This document shows positions 1 through 6,503 of a DNA stretch of 9,858 nucleotides, piece after piece. The number at the start of each line of letters is the position of its first letter. The first letter of the stretch is position 1. The stretch is from NCBI GenBank assembly GCA_964436125.1, contig CAYTBT010000062.1, forward strand, positions 1 through 9,858. Direction: 5' to 3'. The position numbers and the translations under genes were made by a program. The stretch comes from CAYRFF01 sp964436125 (GTDB taxonomy: Bacteria > Bacteroidota > Bacteroidia > Chitinophagales > Saprospiraceae). The notes beneath the pieces are model-generated. The model did no database searches. It was not told the origin of the DNA and saw nothing but the letters and a program-made list of their open reading frames with translations.

Positions 1-2506
1 CATCACCGCAGGTTAAGCTATAACTGCTGCAGAGTAAATCTGGTATTGTTCCATCTATAATCTGTACTCGTCCTACACAACTTACACCAGTACTATCATC
101 TGTAACTCGTGTATATAAGGTCTGACCGGCATAAGTTCCATCAAAACATACGCTATGTCCAGTCAAAATAATATCTGTAAATCCTGCATCAGTAGCGACC
201 TCAAGTGAGTATCGTCCTTCATAACATCCGTAACGTCCACCTTCTAGTACATCATCTGCATTGATGCATGCATTACACTCATCATTCAGATATACTTTTA
301 CGAGATCATTACATACAAGGTTATTCCGCACTTCAGGGAATTCTTCTACTGTAATACAGAAAGAACATGTAGAAGTTAAGCCATCGTCGTCTTCGGCGAC
401 AAATTCAAAGCAATGCTTTCCTATCGGAAGTGGATCGCCCAGCTCAAATCCCGAGGTATCTACTTGGGTAATTTCAACGGATCCTCCGCCACCTAGCTGA
501 TATTGTACTTCACCGACAAATGCTCTACCCGCAAATGTATTTCCAAAAGGCACAGAAGTACTACCATATCCATTGGACAGGATAGTCAAAGTACCATCTG
601 TTTCCGTGAAATTACCATTGGTATAATGATATGTAGGTCCTGTAGTATAATTGGTTACAAGAACATAAATACCTTTGGATTCACCCGGCTGTAATACAAG
701 TGTATTATTTAAGCTTACTTGCGTAAATGTATTCACATCCCATGCTACTGCATTCTGTGCAGGAAGTCCTGTAAGTGACTCGAGAAGAGTCCATGCAGAT
801 GGATCGGTCTGTACACCGACATTTGTGGAAGCTGTAGTCGTATAATACACATCCATATCGAGCGTAGTACCACCTGTAAGTGGAACTTTAAATCCAGTCA
901 AGGTAATAGGTGTTGTTCCATCGTTTCTCACATCAAATGTCACACCTGCAAAGGCATTAAAGAAATTTCCAGGCGCACCTGCATTGCTTGTAAATAACGC
1001 AAATGGAGTACCACCACCTGTAATTCCACATGCTTTATGCGCAATCAATGTATCCATAAAATTACGGTAGTAACAATCACCGGCATCGAGTGTTACCGTC
1101 TGATCGCCCGGACAATTTTCAAATACCGGTGGATCTACATTCTCCACTGTTACCGTAAAGCTGCATTGAAGCTCATTTTCTGTCGTTGAATCTATAATTG
1201 TATATGTTACTTCAGTTGTTCCTATCGGATAAAAACCAGAAGCATCCTTGCCACCAGTATAATCATTGGTGTAATTGTCTAGGCAGAACTCCCCTACTTC
1301 CGGTAGAGGAATAGTAAGATTGGCTCCGCATAAACCAGGTTCTGCATCTACAGTGATATCGTCAGGACAATTAATGAAACAATCCGGAAGATTCAGTGCA
1401 CATTGTCCTTCTACAAGGAAAGCACCTTCATGTGCCGGCGCATATTCTGCCCAGCTTCCTGTACCTAGTTTTTGCCAGCTTGGACTACTAGGATTAGTTG
1501 AATATGTGTAAGAATCCCAGTATGTAAAATCACCTGTTGATGATAAATCAGACTGAATTCCTAGCCAGTAATGTATAGGATTCCCGGTATTATTGTCAAG
1601 CTGAATACCAGCTCCACTTACATCAATTGTAATTTCATACAAAGGATAGAACCCGGCCCATAAGCCTAAATTAGTTGCTGTATAGTCTGCCGGCGTTACG
1701 AAAAATGAGGTACCATAAGGTGTTCCTACTCCTCCACTACCATCGTCATTGTAAATCTGCAGCGTAAAATTCGTCGGAGTACCGGCAATTAATATCATTG
1801 CAAAAGTGATGCTATCGGGCTTAAAAGATTGATATGGTGCAAGTACAATGTCATTGGCTACTTCATTACCACCGGAGAAGCCTATACCCGTAGGATAATT
1901 GACAGGATCCACTCCTTGCTGATAGTAATCTTGGCTACAGGCAGAATAATTGCCACCACCGCCTCCGCCTCCGGAGACATTCATCGTGTAATCTTCTGTC
2001 TGACCAAAGGAGGATCCTGATGTACAAGCATCATTCGGATAACTATTAAACTTCTTCATTACACGCATCCGCGTATCACCTCCCAGCGCTGTAGTCGGAA
2101 CCGTAATATCGACATCGGCATATTTACCATCAGTTCCTGTCGAATTACTTATAAAACCGATATCATATCGTTCTGTTACTTCATCAAATACCGCATCTTG
2201 ATTCCAGTCAATCCACACCGTAAAGTAATTTGACCAACTTCCATGTGTGTTTCCTTCCACGCGGATATTGTATGTCTGTCCGGGTACGACATGCCCTACG
2301 ATAGACGTATAATCTTCATGGGATAACGTGCCGCCCGTTGCCGTTGAATGATTGTCAATGTCGGCTATTTTAACTCGTGAGATTTCCTCAACAATAGTAT
2401 TTCCTGATACCGTACAATATGGAGCAGGAAACTGAGCTAGGCTTATACTTGTAAGCCCTACCAACAAGACAAAGGTCATTAATATATTCTTAGTAAAATT
2501 TCTCAT
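1..2506 (-). CDS. Giant secreted modular protein with GEVED and HYR domains (C-terminal part beyond window)
   Basis: The frame is open from the ATG at 2506 to the left edge, giving 835 residues with no stop; the 3' end is missing. Residues 1-24 are a signal peptide (cleavage likely SLA|QF). Residues about 75-177 are a GEVED domain: VWIDWNQD at 97-104 and the closing GQTEDY at 168-173. A Gly linker (178-184) leads to a beta-rich region of unknown family (about 186-370). HYR domain 1 spans about 376-456 (C380-P381, last strand CSFTVTV). HYR domain 2 starts at C465-P466 but seems interrupted at about 496-675 by a separate module and resumes to about 722 (CSFCITV). A Cys-rich repeat (LVCNDLVKV, VLEGG) follows. 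Such proteins in Bacteroidota are usually exported adhesins or matrix proteins with a C-terminal type IX sorting domain; that end is not visible here, so T9SS export is inference. It follows a small secreted-protein gene by 6 bases. No Shine-Dalgarno sequence is seen, as is usual in this phylum. Confidence 0.9.
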   Translation of the reverse strand, partial: MRNFTKNILMTFVLLVGLTSISLAQFPAPYCTVSGNTIVEEISRVKIADIDNHSTATGGTLSHEDYTSIVGHVVPGQTYNIRVEGNTHGSWSNYFTVWIDWNQDAVFDEVTERYDIGFISNSTGTDGKYADVDITVPTTALGGDTRMRVMKKFNSYPNDACTSGSSFGQTEDYTMNVSGGGGGGGNYSACSQDYYQQGVDPVNYPTGIGFSGGNEVANDIVLAPYQSFKPDSITFAMILIAGTPTNFTLQIYNDDGSGGVGTPYGTSFFVTPADYTATNLGLWAGFYPLYEITIDVSGAGIQLDNNTGNPIHYWLGIQSDLSSTGDFTYWDSYTYSTNPSSPSWQKLGTGSWAEYAPAHEGAFLVEGQCALNLPDCFINCPDDITVDAEPGLCGANLTIPLPEVGEFCLDNYTNDYTGGKDASGFYPIGTTEVTYTIIDSTTENELQCSFTVTVENVDPPVFENCPGDQTVTLDAGDCYYRNFMDTLIAHKACGITGGGTPFALFTSNAGAPGNFFNAFAGVTFDVRNDGTTPITLTGFKVPLTGGTTLDMDVYYTTTASTNVGVQTDPSAWTLLESLTGLPAQNAVAWDVNTFTQVSLNNTLVLQPGESKGIYVLVTNYTTGPTYHYTNGNFTETDGTLTILSNGYGSTSVPFGNTFAGRAFVGEVQYQLGGGGSVEITQVDTSGFELGDPLPIGKHCFEFVAEDDDGLTSTCSFCITVEEFPEVRNNLVCNDLVKVYLNDECNACINADDVLEGGRYGCYEGRYSLEVATDAGFTDIILTGHSVCFDGTYAGQTLYTRVTDDSTGVSCVGRVQIIDGTIPDLLCSSYSLTCGD

Positions 2507-2512
2507 TGTCTT

Positions 2513-3070
2513 CTAGTTTTTTAGTTCACGAATTAACAAAAGTGCTTCCTCTAGGTCGCTGAGATCCTTGTTACTTATATGCCAGTTCTGAACAAATGAA
2601 ATTATTTCATCTAGCTCTTGTTTTTCAGCTGGAGTAAGTGGAATTGTAGCCCTCGTCGAGCCATCATCAGAACCTCGGAATAAGCGCCCCTGCAATACAT
2701 TGAGCAATTGCTCTTGTATGCTTAAGCCGGACTCCATATTCCGGATAATCTTCTGATATGCACCTATAAGGCTATTCTGAAACGGACTACCTACCGTCAA
2801 GGCTTTACCGCCATTAACATGAGGTTGTTGTGTTTCCATTTCTGCCTTCAATGTTGCGATTTCAGCTCTAAATACATCCGAAACCATCACAATTCCGGCT
2901 TTATCTAATTCCAATACGCCATCTGACGATTGAAAAGTGCTCTGTGCTTGGAGAGAACTCGTTATTCCCATCATAAAAATCGAGCACATCGCAATAAATC
3001 CTATTGCAAGATATTTACTCAATTCCTTCCTGATGGCTTTCCTTCCCTCTCGGAGTTTTAAATTCATCAT
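2513..3070 (-). CDS. Small exported protein of unknown function, first gene of the operon with the giant protein
   Basis: A 185-residue protein I do not recognise. It has an unusually long basic N-terminus (residues 1-19, rich in Lys and Arg), then a hydrophobic stretch (about 20-36) and a likely signal peptidase I site after LQA (A42|Q43), so the mature part is about 143 residues. Cys29 sits inside the hydrophobic core and is not in a lipobox. The mature part looks mostly helical and hydrophilic: about 60-82 and 100-127 are probable amphipathic helices, and the C-terminal 35 residues (from PLTPAEKQEL) form another acidic helical segment. There are no mature cysteines. Two adjacent ATG codons could start it; the first is taken. 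The stop lies 6 bases before the ATG of the giant modular protein, so the two are almost certainly co-transcribed. A role as chaperone, anchor or partner of the giant protein is only inference from this spacing. Confidence 0.8.
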   Translation of the reverse strand: MMNLKLREGRKAIRKELSKYLAIGFIAMCSIFMMGITSSLQAQSTFQSSDGVLELDKAGIVMVSDVFRAEIATLKAEMETQQPHVNGGKALTVGSPFQNSLIGAYQKIIRNMESGLSIQEQLLNVLQGRLFRGSDDGSTRATIPLTPAEKQELDEIISFVQNWHISNKDLSDLEEALLLIRELKN

Positions 3071-3128
3071 GAGTTCTTGATTTTGGTTAATTAATTACTC
3101 GCATTCGTCTGTACAAGTATCATGTTTC

Positions 3129-3144
3129 TTGGTCTATTGGTCTA
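3129..3144. repeat. Tandem direct repeat TTGGTCTA x2
   Basis: Two exact, adjacent copies of TTGGTCTA occupy 3129-3136 and 3137-3144. They lie 59-74 bases upstream of the minus-strand start at 3070, where an activator or repressor site would be expected. This may be a regulator half-site pair or a chance or slippage duplication; the sequence alone cannot decide. Confidence 0.4.
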
Positions 3145-3242
3145 TCCGTATCTCTACAATCCAGTCATAGAAGCGCTTATATACATTTCAAACTATTAGA
3201 TTAATCAATTTCACATATATAAAGACTTCAATAAAAAACATA

Positions 3243-3262
3243 TATGCATTTGCAAATGCATA
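3243..3262. promoter_or_regulatory. Perfect 20-base palindrome, candidate operator
   Basis: TATGCATTTGCAAATGCATA reads identically on both strands. The symmetry continues with one mismatch (3242/3263) to 3240 and 3265. It sits in the divergent intergenic region, 173 bases upstream of the minus-strand operon and about 377 bases upstream of serC. A perfect dyad with no loop is more typical of a dimeric DNA-binding protein site than of an RNA hairpin. No regulator gene is present in the window, so the ligand or protein is unknown. Confidence 0.45.
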
Positions 3263-3420
3263 CATATATCCTTATAACAGAATCATATTCTTCATTAATA
3301 CGTCTTCAATGACAATATTATAGAATACTTATCAATTTAACAAGACAATCAGCGGCATATCTATTTAAACATTCATATTAATTTTTTCATCATATAACAA
3401 TATTCCGCTATTCGATCTAT

Positions 3421-3471
3421 ATGCTACAATTACTATGCCACATAATCTCGTCCAGCTTATCCCCACCTTAA
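3421..3471 (+). other. Speculative Ser-rich leader peptide upstream of serC
   Basis: A 16-codon frame starting at ATG 3421 and ending at TAA 3469 would encode MLQLLCHIISSSLSPP. Four of five consecutive codons (TCG TCC AGC TTA TCC) specify serine, the end product of the pathway that serC serves. It is followed within about 115 bases by two hairpins and then serC. This resembles the layout of amino-acid leader-peptide attenuators, but there is no U-tract after either hairpin and no clear promoter ahead of it. A frame this short can easily arise by chance. Confidence 0.15.
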
Positions 3472-3526
3472 AGGGCTTCATATTTTGATGAGAATTCTAA
3501 ATATTCACCCTCCATTGATTTCCATT

Positions 3527-3561
3527 ATTGACTCCCCTCATATTTTTTATTGGGGAGCAAT
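3527..3561 (+). promoter_or_regulatory. Hairpin 1 upstream of serC
   Basis: ATTG-a-CTCCCC (3527-3537) is complementary to GGGGAGCAAT (3552-3561): ten base pairs with one bulged A and a 14-base A+T-rich loop. The G+C core stands out in an otherwise A+T-rich region. There is no T-run after it, so it is not a standard intrinsic terminator. It could be part of a serC mRNA leader structure or a protein-binding dyad. CAATGG at its 3' side (3558-3563) can alternatively pair with CCATTG at 3512-3517. Confidence 0.35.
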
Positions 3562-3565
3562 GGCC

Positions 3566-3584
3566 TAAGTCTCAGAAAGACTTA
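3566..3584 (+). promoter_or_regulatory. Hairpin 2 upstream of serC
   Basis: TAAGTCT (3566-3572) and AGACTTA (3578-3584) form a perfect 7-bp inverted repeat with a 5-base spacer. It follows hairpin 1 by 4 bases and ends 54 bases before the serC ATG, immediately ahead of the best candidate serC promoter. It could be an operator or an element of an mRNA leader. Confidence 0.35.
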
Positions 3585-3592
3585 AAATCTCC

Positions 3593-3623
3593 TTTTCATA
3601 TCCATGATATTAATGTACCTTAG
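3593..3623 (+). promoter_or_regulatory. Candidate Bacteroidota-type promoter for serC
   Basis: TACCTTAG (3616-3623) differs from the Bacteroidota -7 consensus TAnnTTTG at one base, and TTTTC (3593-3597) lies 18 bases upstream as a poor -33 element. Transcription would start about 10 bases before the serC ATG, giving an almost leaderless message. The match is weak and competes with the idea of a longer structured leader. Confidence 0.3.
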
Positions 3624-3638
3624 CGTAAAAATACAAGC

Positions 3639-4712
3639 ATGAGTAAAGTACATAATTTTAATGCCGGTCCATCTATCTTGCCACAGGAGCTTATCCGTGA
3701 AGCAAGTGAAGCCATTCTCGATTATGAGGGAACCGGACTATCCGTGCTCGAGATGTCTCATAGGTCTCCGGAGATTGAAGCAGTTATGCATGAGGCCGAG
3801 GAACTCGTACGGGAATTATTAAGCCTCCCGAATAATTATAAGGTATTATTTCTCACCGGAGGGGCGAGTTCACAATTTTATATGGTTCCTTTAAATTTGC
3901 TTCCGCAAATGGACAGCGCTTCATACATCGACACGGGTCGCTGGTCACATAAAGCAATTAAGGAAGCTCAACTCTATGGAAAAGTAGATATCGCTGCGAG
4001 TTCTCGTGAGTCGAGCTATGAATATATCCCCAAGGAATACAATATTCCTTCTTCTGTTCAATACCTACATATTACGAGCAATAATACCGTGGCAGGAACA
4101 CAATATCAAGCAATTCCCGATGTCGATTGCCCTCTGGTAGCAGACATGTCCTCAGATATCTTTACAGAAGAGCTCGACATTGAGAAATACGGACTTATAT
4201 ATGCAGGCGCACAGAAAAATATGGGACCTGCAGGCACGACATTGGTCATTGTTAATGAAGATCTCCTCGGAAGAACGGAGCGGAACATACCGACCATGCT
4301 TGATTATAGGACACATATTAAAAAGGAATCGGCATTTAATACGCCCCCGGTGTATGCGATTTACGTTTCAATGCTTTATCTACGCTGGATTAAACAGAAT
4401 GGAGGTATTCCGGAAATGAAAAAACGGAGCATGGAACGCGCTGAGCTTCTCTACACAGAGATTGACAGAAATTCATTATTTACAGGAAAGGTAAGGAAAG
4501 AAGACAGGTCCTTGATGAACGCAACTTTCCTTCCGATTCATGAAGAACATTTCCAGGACTTTCTCACGCGGAGTGCAGAAGCCGGCATAGTGGGAATAAA
4601 AGGACATCGTTCTGTCGGCGGCTTCAGGGTCAGCCTCTACAATGCAATGCCGATAGAAAGCGTTGAATACCTCGTCCGGTTTATGCAAGCTTACGAAAAA
4701 GAAAATGCATAA
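3639..4712 (+). CDS. serC: Phosphoserine aminotransferase
   Basis: SerC converts 3-phosphohydroxypyruvate and glutamate to phosphoserine and 2-oxoglutarate in the serine pathway; the family also acts on the 4-phospho-threonine intermediate of pyridoxal phosphate synthesis in some bacteria. It is a cytoplasmic PLP enzyme, fold type I. The 357-residue length is normal. The N-terminus HNFNAGPS (5-12), substrate-binding HRS (41-43), GGASSQF (74-80), W102, the PLP-ring aspartate D169, Schiff-base lysine K193 in AGAQKNMGPAG, NTPP (234-237) and GHRSVGGFR (322-330) are all present, so the enzyme should be active. The start at 3639 gives the expected N-terminus; no Shine-Dalgarno sequence precedes it. 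In many Bacteroidota serA lies next to serC; here glyQS follows after 83 bases, and serA is not in the window. Confidence 0.97.
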   Translation: MSKVHNFNAGPSILPQELIREASEAILDYEGTGLSVLEMSHRSPEIEAVMHEAEELVRELLSLPNNYKVLFLTGGASSQFYMVPLNLLPQMDSASYIDTGRWSHKAIKEAQLYGKVDIAASSRESSYEYIPKEYNIPSSVQYLHITSNNTVAGTQYQAIPDVDCPLVADMSSDIFTEELDIEKYGLIYAGAQKNMGPAGTTLVIVNEDLLGRTERNIPTMLDYRTHIKKESAFNTPPVYAIYVSMLYLRWIKQNGGIPEMKKRSMERAELLYTEIDRNSLFTGKVRKEDRSLMNATFLPIHEEHFQDFLTRSAEAGIVGIKGHRSVGGFRVSLYNAMPIESVEYLVRFMQAYEKENA

Positions 4713-4740
4713 ACTTTATTGTTACCGATTTATTGAGCAT

Positions 4741-4771
4741 AATTGCGCAGCAATTCATTTGCCGAAAGGCA
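4741..4771 (+). promoter_or_regulatory. Two small hairpins between serC and glyQS
   Basis: AATTGC-GCA-GCAATT (4741-4755) and TGCC-GAAA-GGCA (4760-4771, with a GNRA tetraloop) stand back to back in the 83-base gap after serC. Neither is followed by a T-run, so a classic intrinsic terminator is not supported. They may stabilise the 3' end of the serC message, mark an RNA processing point, or belong to the glyQS leader, whose ATG is 24 bases further on. Confidence 0.3.
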
Positions 4772-4795
4772 TAAAATTCTAAATTATATAATTCT

Positions 4796-6343
4796 ATGCA
4801 GGATCAGTTTAAAAAAGTTATATCACATTGTAAAGAATATGGATTCATCTACCCATCGAGCGAGATTTATGATGGTTTAAGTGCCACTTATGATTACGGC
4901 CCATACGGAGCGCCATTAAAGATGAATCTCAAAGAATACTGGTGGGCTTCAATGGTTCAATTGAACGAAAACATTGTAGGCATAGATTCTGCGATTTTCA
5001 TGCATCCTCGAGTATGGAAAGCCTCCGGTCACGTCGATGCATTCAACGACCCAATGATCGATAATAAGGATTCCAAGAAACGCTATCGTGCCGATCAATT
5101 GATTGAAGATCATATCGAGAAGATTCAAGGCAAAATCAATAAAGAAATCAAGAAGGGACGGAAGAGATTCGGGGATGATTTTAATGAAGAGCAATTTCTA
5201 CAGACGAGCAAGCGGGTTGCCAGGTACCAAGAGCAGATTGCCGATTGTCGGACTCGACTTGCAGCGGCATTAAGCGATGGAAAACTCGATGAAATCAAGC
5301 AGATTATTGAAGATTATGACATCACCGATCCGGTAAGCGGCTCGAGGAACTGGACGGAAGTGCGGCAATTTAATCTGATGTTTTCCACGCAGCTCGGCAA
5401 TATAGATGGCGATGAAGCCAAGCTTTATCTGCGCCCGGAAACGGCTCAGGGTATATTTATCAACTTCAACAACGTTTTAAACACGAGCCGACAGCAAGTA
5501 CCATTCGGTATTGCGCAGATAGGAAAGGCATTCCGGAATGAAATCGTAGCGAGGCAATTTATCTTCAGAATGCGTGAATTTGAGCAGATGGAGATGCAAT
5601 TCTTTGTTAAACCGGACACGGAGCTCGAGTGGTATGAAAAATGGAAGGAAAGACGTATCAAGTGGCATAAGAATCTCGGTATCGATGAGAAGTTTTACAG
5701 ATTTCACGACCACGACAGCCTCTCTCACTATGCCAATGCCGCAGTGGACATCGAATTCAACTTTCCATTTGGCTTCAAAGAGCTCGAGGGCATTCACTCC
5801 AGGACAGACTTTGACCTTACCCGTCATCAGGAGACTAGCGGAAAGAAAATGCAGTATTACGACCACAAGCTAGGGGAATCATATATCCCATACGTAGTAG
5901 AGACATCTATCGGACTCGATAGACTTTTCCTCGCGATACTCAGCGCAAGTCTCGTTGAAGAAACTGTCCCCAATGCCGACGGGAAAGCATCCAATAGAAT
6001 AGTCATGAAATTGCCGCAGGCACTCGCACCGGTCAAGTGTGCCGTATTGCCACTTGTGAAGAATAAAAAGCCGATTACCGAGCTTGCAGATAAAATTTAT
6101 AATGAGCTCAAATATGATTTTAATTGCCAGTACGATGAAAAGGATACCGTCGGCAAGCGATACAGGCGCCAAGATGCAATCGGTACGCCGTATTGCGTGA
6201 CCGTTGACTTCGATTCCCTGGAAGATAATATGGTTACCATCAGGGATCGAGACAATCTCCGTCAGGAACGTATTCCCATCGAAAATATACGGAAGTATAT
6301 CGCAGAGCGTTGTAGTTTAAAGTCACTCTTGCAGAACTTATAA
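4796..6343 (+). CDS. glyQS: Glycine--tRNA ligase, single-chain dimeric type
   Basis: This class II synthetase attaches glycine to tRNA-Gly in the cytoplasm. It is the alpha2 type (also called glyS in some annotations) found in archaea, eukaryotes and many bacteria, not the alpha/beta tetramer of E. coli. Class II motifs are visible: the YDYGPYGAPLKMNLKEYWW region near residues 28-50 (motif 1), LRPETAQG with R213-P214-E215, FRNE at 246-249 (motif 2) and GLDR at 373-376 (motif 3). Residues about 100-180 form a charged, probably coiled helical insertion. The anticodon-binding domain covers about 405-510 (APVKCAVLPL to the GKRYRRQDAIGTPYCVTVD segment). The 515-residue length is typical of Bacteroidota. 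It starts 83 bases after serC on the same strand and may be co-transcribed with it. No truncation or missing motif was seen. Confidence 0.97.
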   Translation: MQDQFKKVISHCKEYGFIYPSSEIYDGLSATYDYGPYGAPLKMNLKEYWWASMVQLNENIVGIDSAIFMHPRVWKASGHVDAFNDPMIDNKDSKKRYRADQLIEDHIEKIQGKINKEIKKGRKRFGDDFNEEQFLQTSKRVARYQEQIADCRTRLAAALSDGKLDEIKQIIEDYDITDPVSGSRNWTEVRQFNLMFSTQLGNIDGDEAKLYLRPETAQGIFINFNNVLNTSRQQVPFGIAQIGKAFRNEIVARQFIFRMREFEQMEMQFFVKPDTELEWYEKWKERRIKWHKNLGIDEKFYRFHDHDSLSHYANAAVDIEFNFPFGFKELEGIHSRTDFDLTRHQETSGKKMQYYDHKLGESYIPYVVETSIGLDRLFLAILSASLVEETVPNADGKASNRIVMKLPQALAPVKCAVLPLVKNKKPITELADKIYNELKYDFNCQYDEKDTVGKRYRRQDAIGTPYCVTVDFDSLEDNMVTIRDRDNLRQERIPIENIRKYIAERCSLKSLLQNL

Positions 6344-6503
6344 GTTCACAAGTCGTTTCATTGATGAATGCTGAATAACATTGTGGAAAAGAGCCTGTAT
6401 GCTGTGCTTATGTAAGCTTTCGCAAATGTCTTTTCAGCCTATGGATAAGCTATGTTTTATCAATAACATCATTGCTTAACTCGCAAGATTTATCGTAATA
6501 AGT

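Larger units (their letters stand above)
3071..3638. other. 568-base divergent intergenic region
   Basis: This A+T-rich stretch separates the minus-strand secretion operon from the plus-strand serC. No reading frame longer than about 22 codons with a plausible start was found in it, and no tRNA or other RNA gene is evident. It must hold the promoters of both divergent units. The elements that stand out are listed separately: a tandem 8-mer near the minus-strand start, a perfect palindrome, a tiny Ser-rich reading frame and two hairpins close to serC. A weak match to the Bacteroidota -7 box on the minus strand (TAGTTTG, complement of 3189-3195) has a one-base-short spacer and no convincing -33 partner. 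Confidence 0.85.

Noticed and set aside
261..2020. Several plus-strand reading frames of 63-79 codons
   Set aside because: They lie antisense to the continuous GEVED/HYR coding frame, have low-complexity Ser/Thr/Ile-rich translations and resemble no family.
3244..3312. 22-codon plus-strand frame starting inside the palindrome
   Set aside because: It is very short, its start belongs to the palindrome, and the translation shows no signal, bias or pattern suggesting a peptide.
4741..4771. Intrinsic terminator after serC
   Set aside because: Both hairpins are short and neither is followed by a T-run, so termination is not supported.
5477..5866. 129-codon minus-strand reading frame
   Set aside because: It is antisense to the catalytic core of glycyl-tRNA synthetase, where the plus frame carries clear class II motifs.
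6344..6503. Promoter or terminator between glyQS and the peptidase
   Set aside because: TATGTTTT (6451-6458) resembles a -7 box but has no -33 partner at the right spacing; the GATAA/TTATC inverted repeat there is only 5 bp with an 8-base loop.
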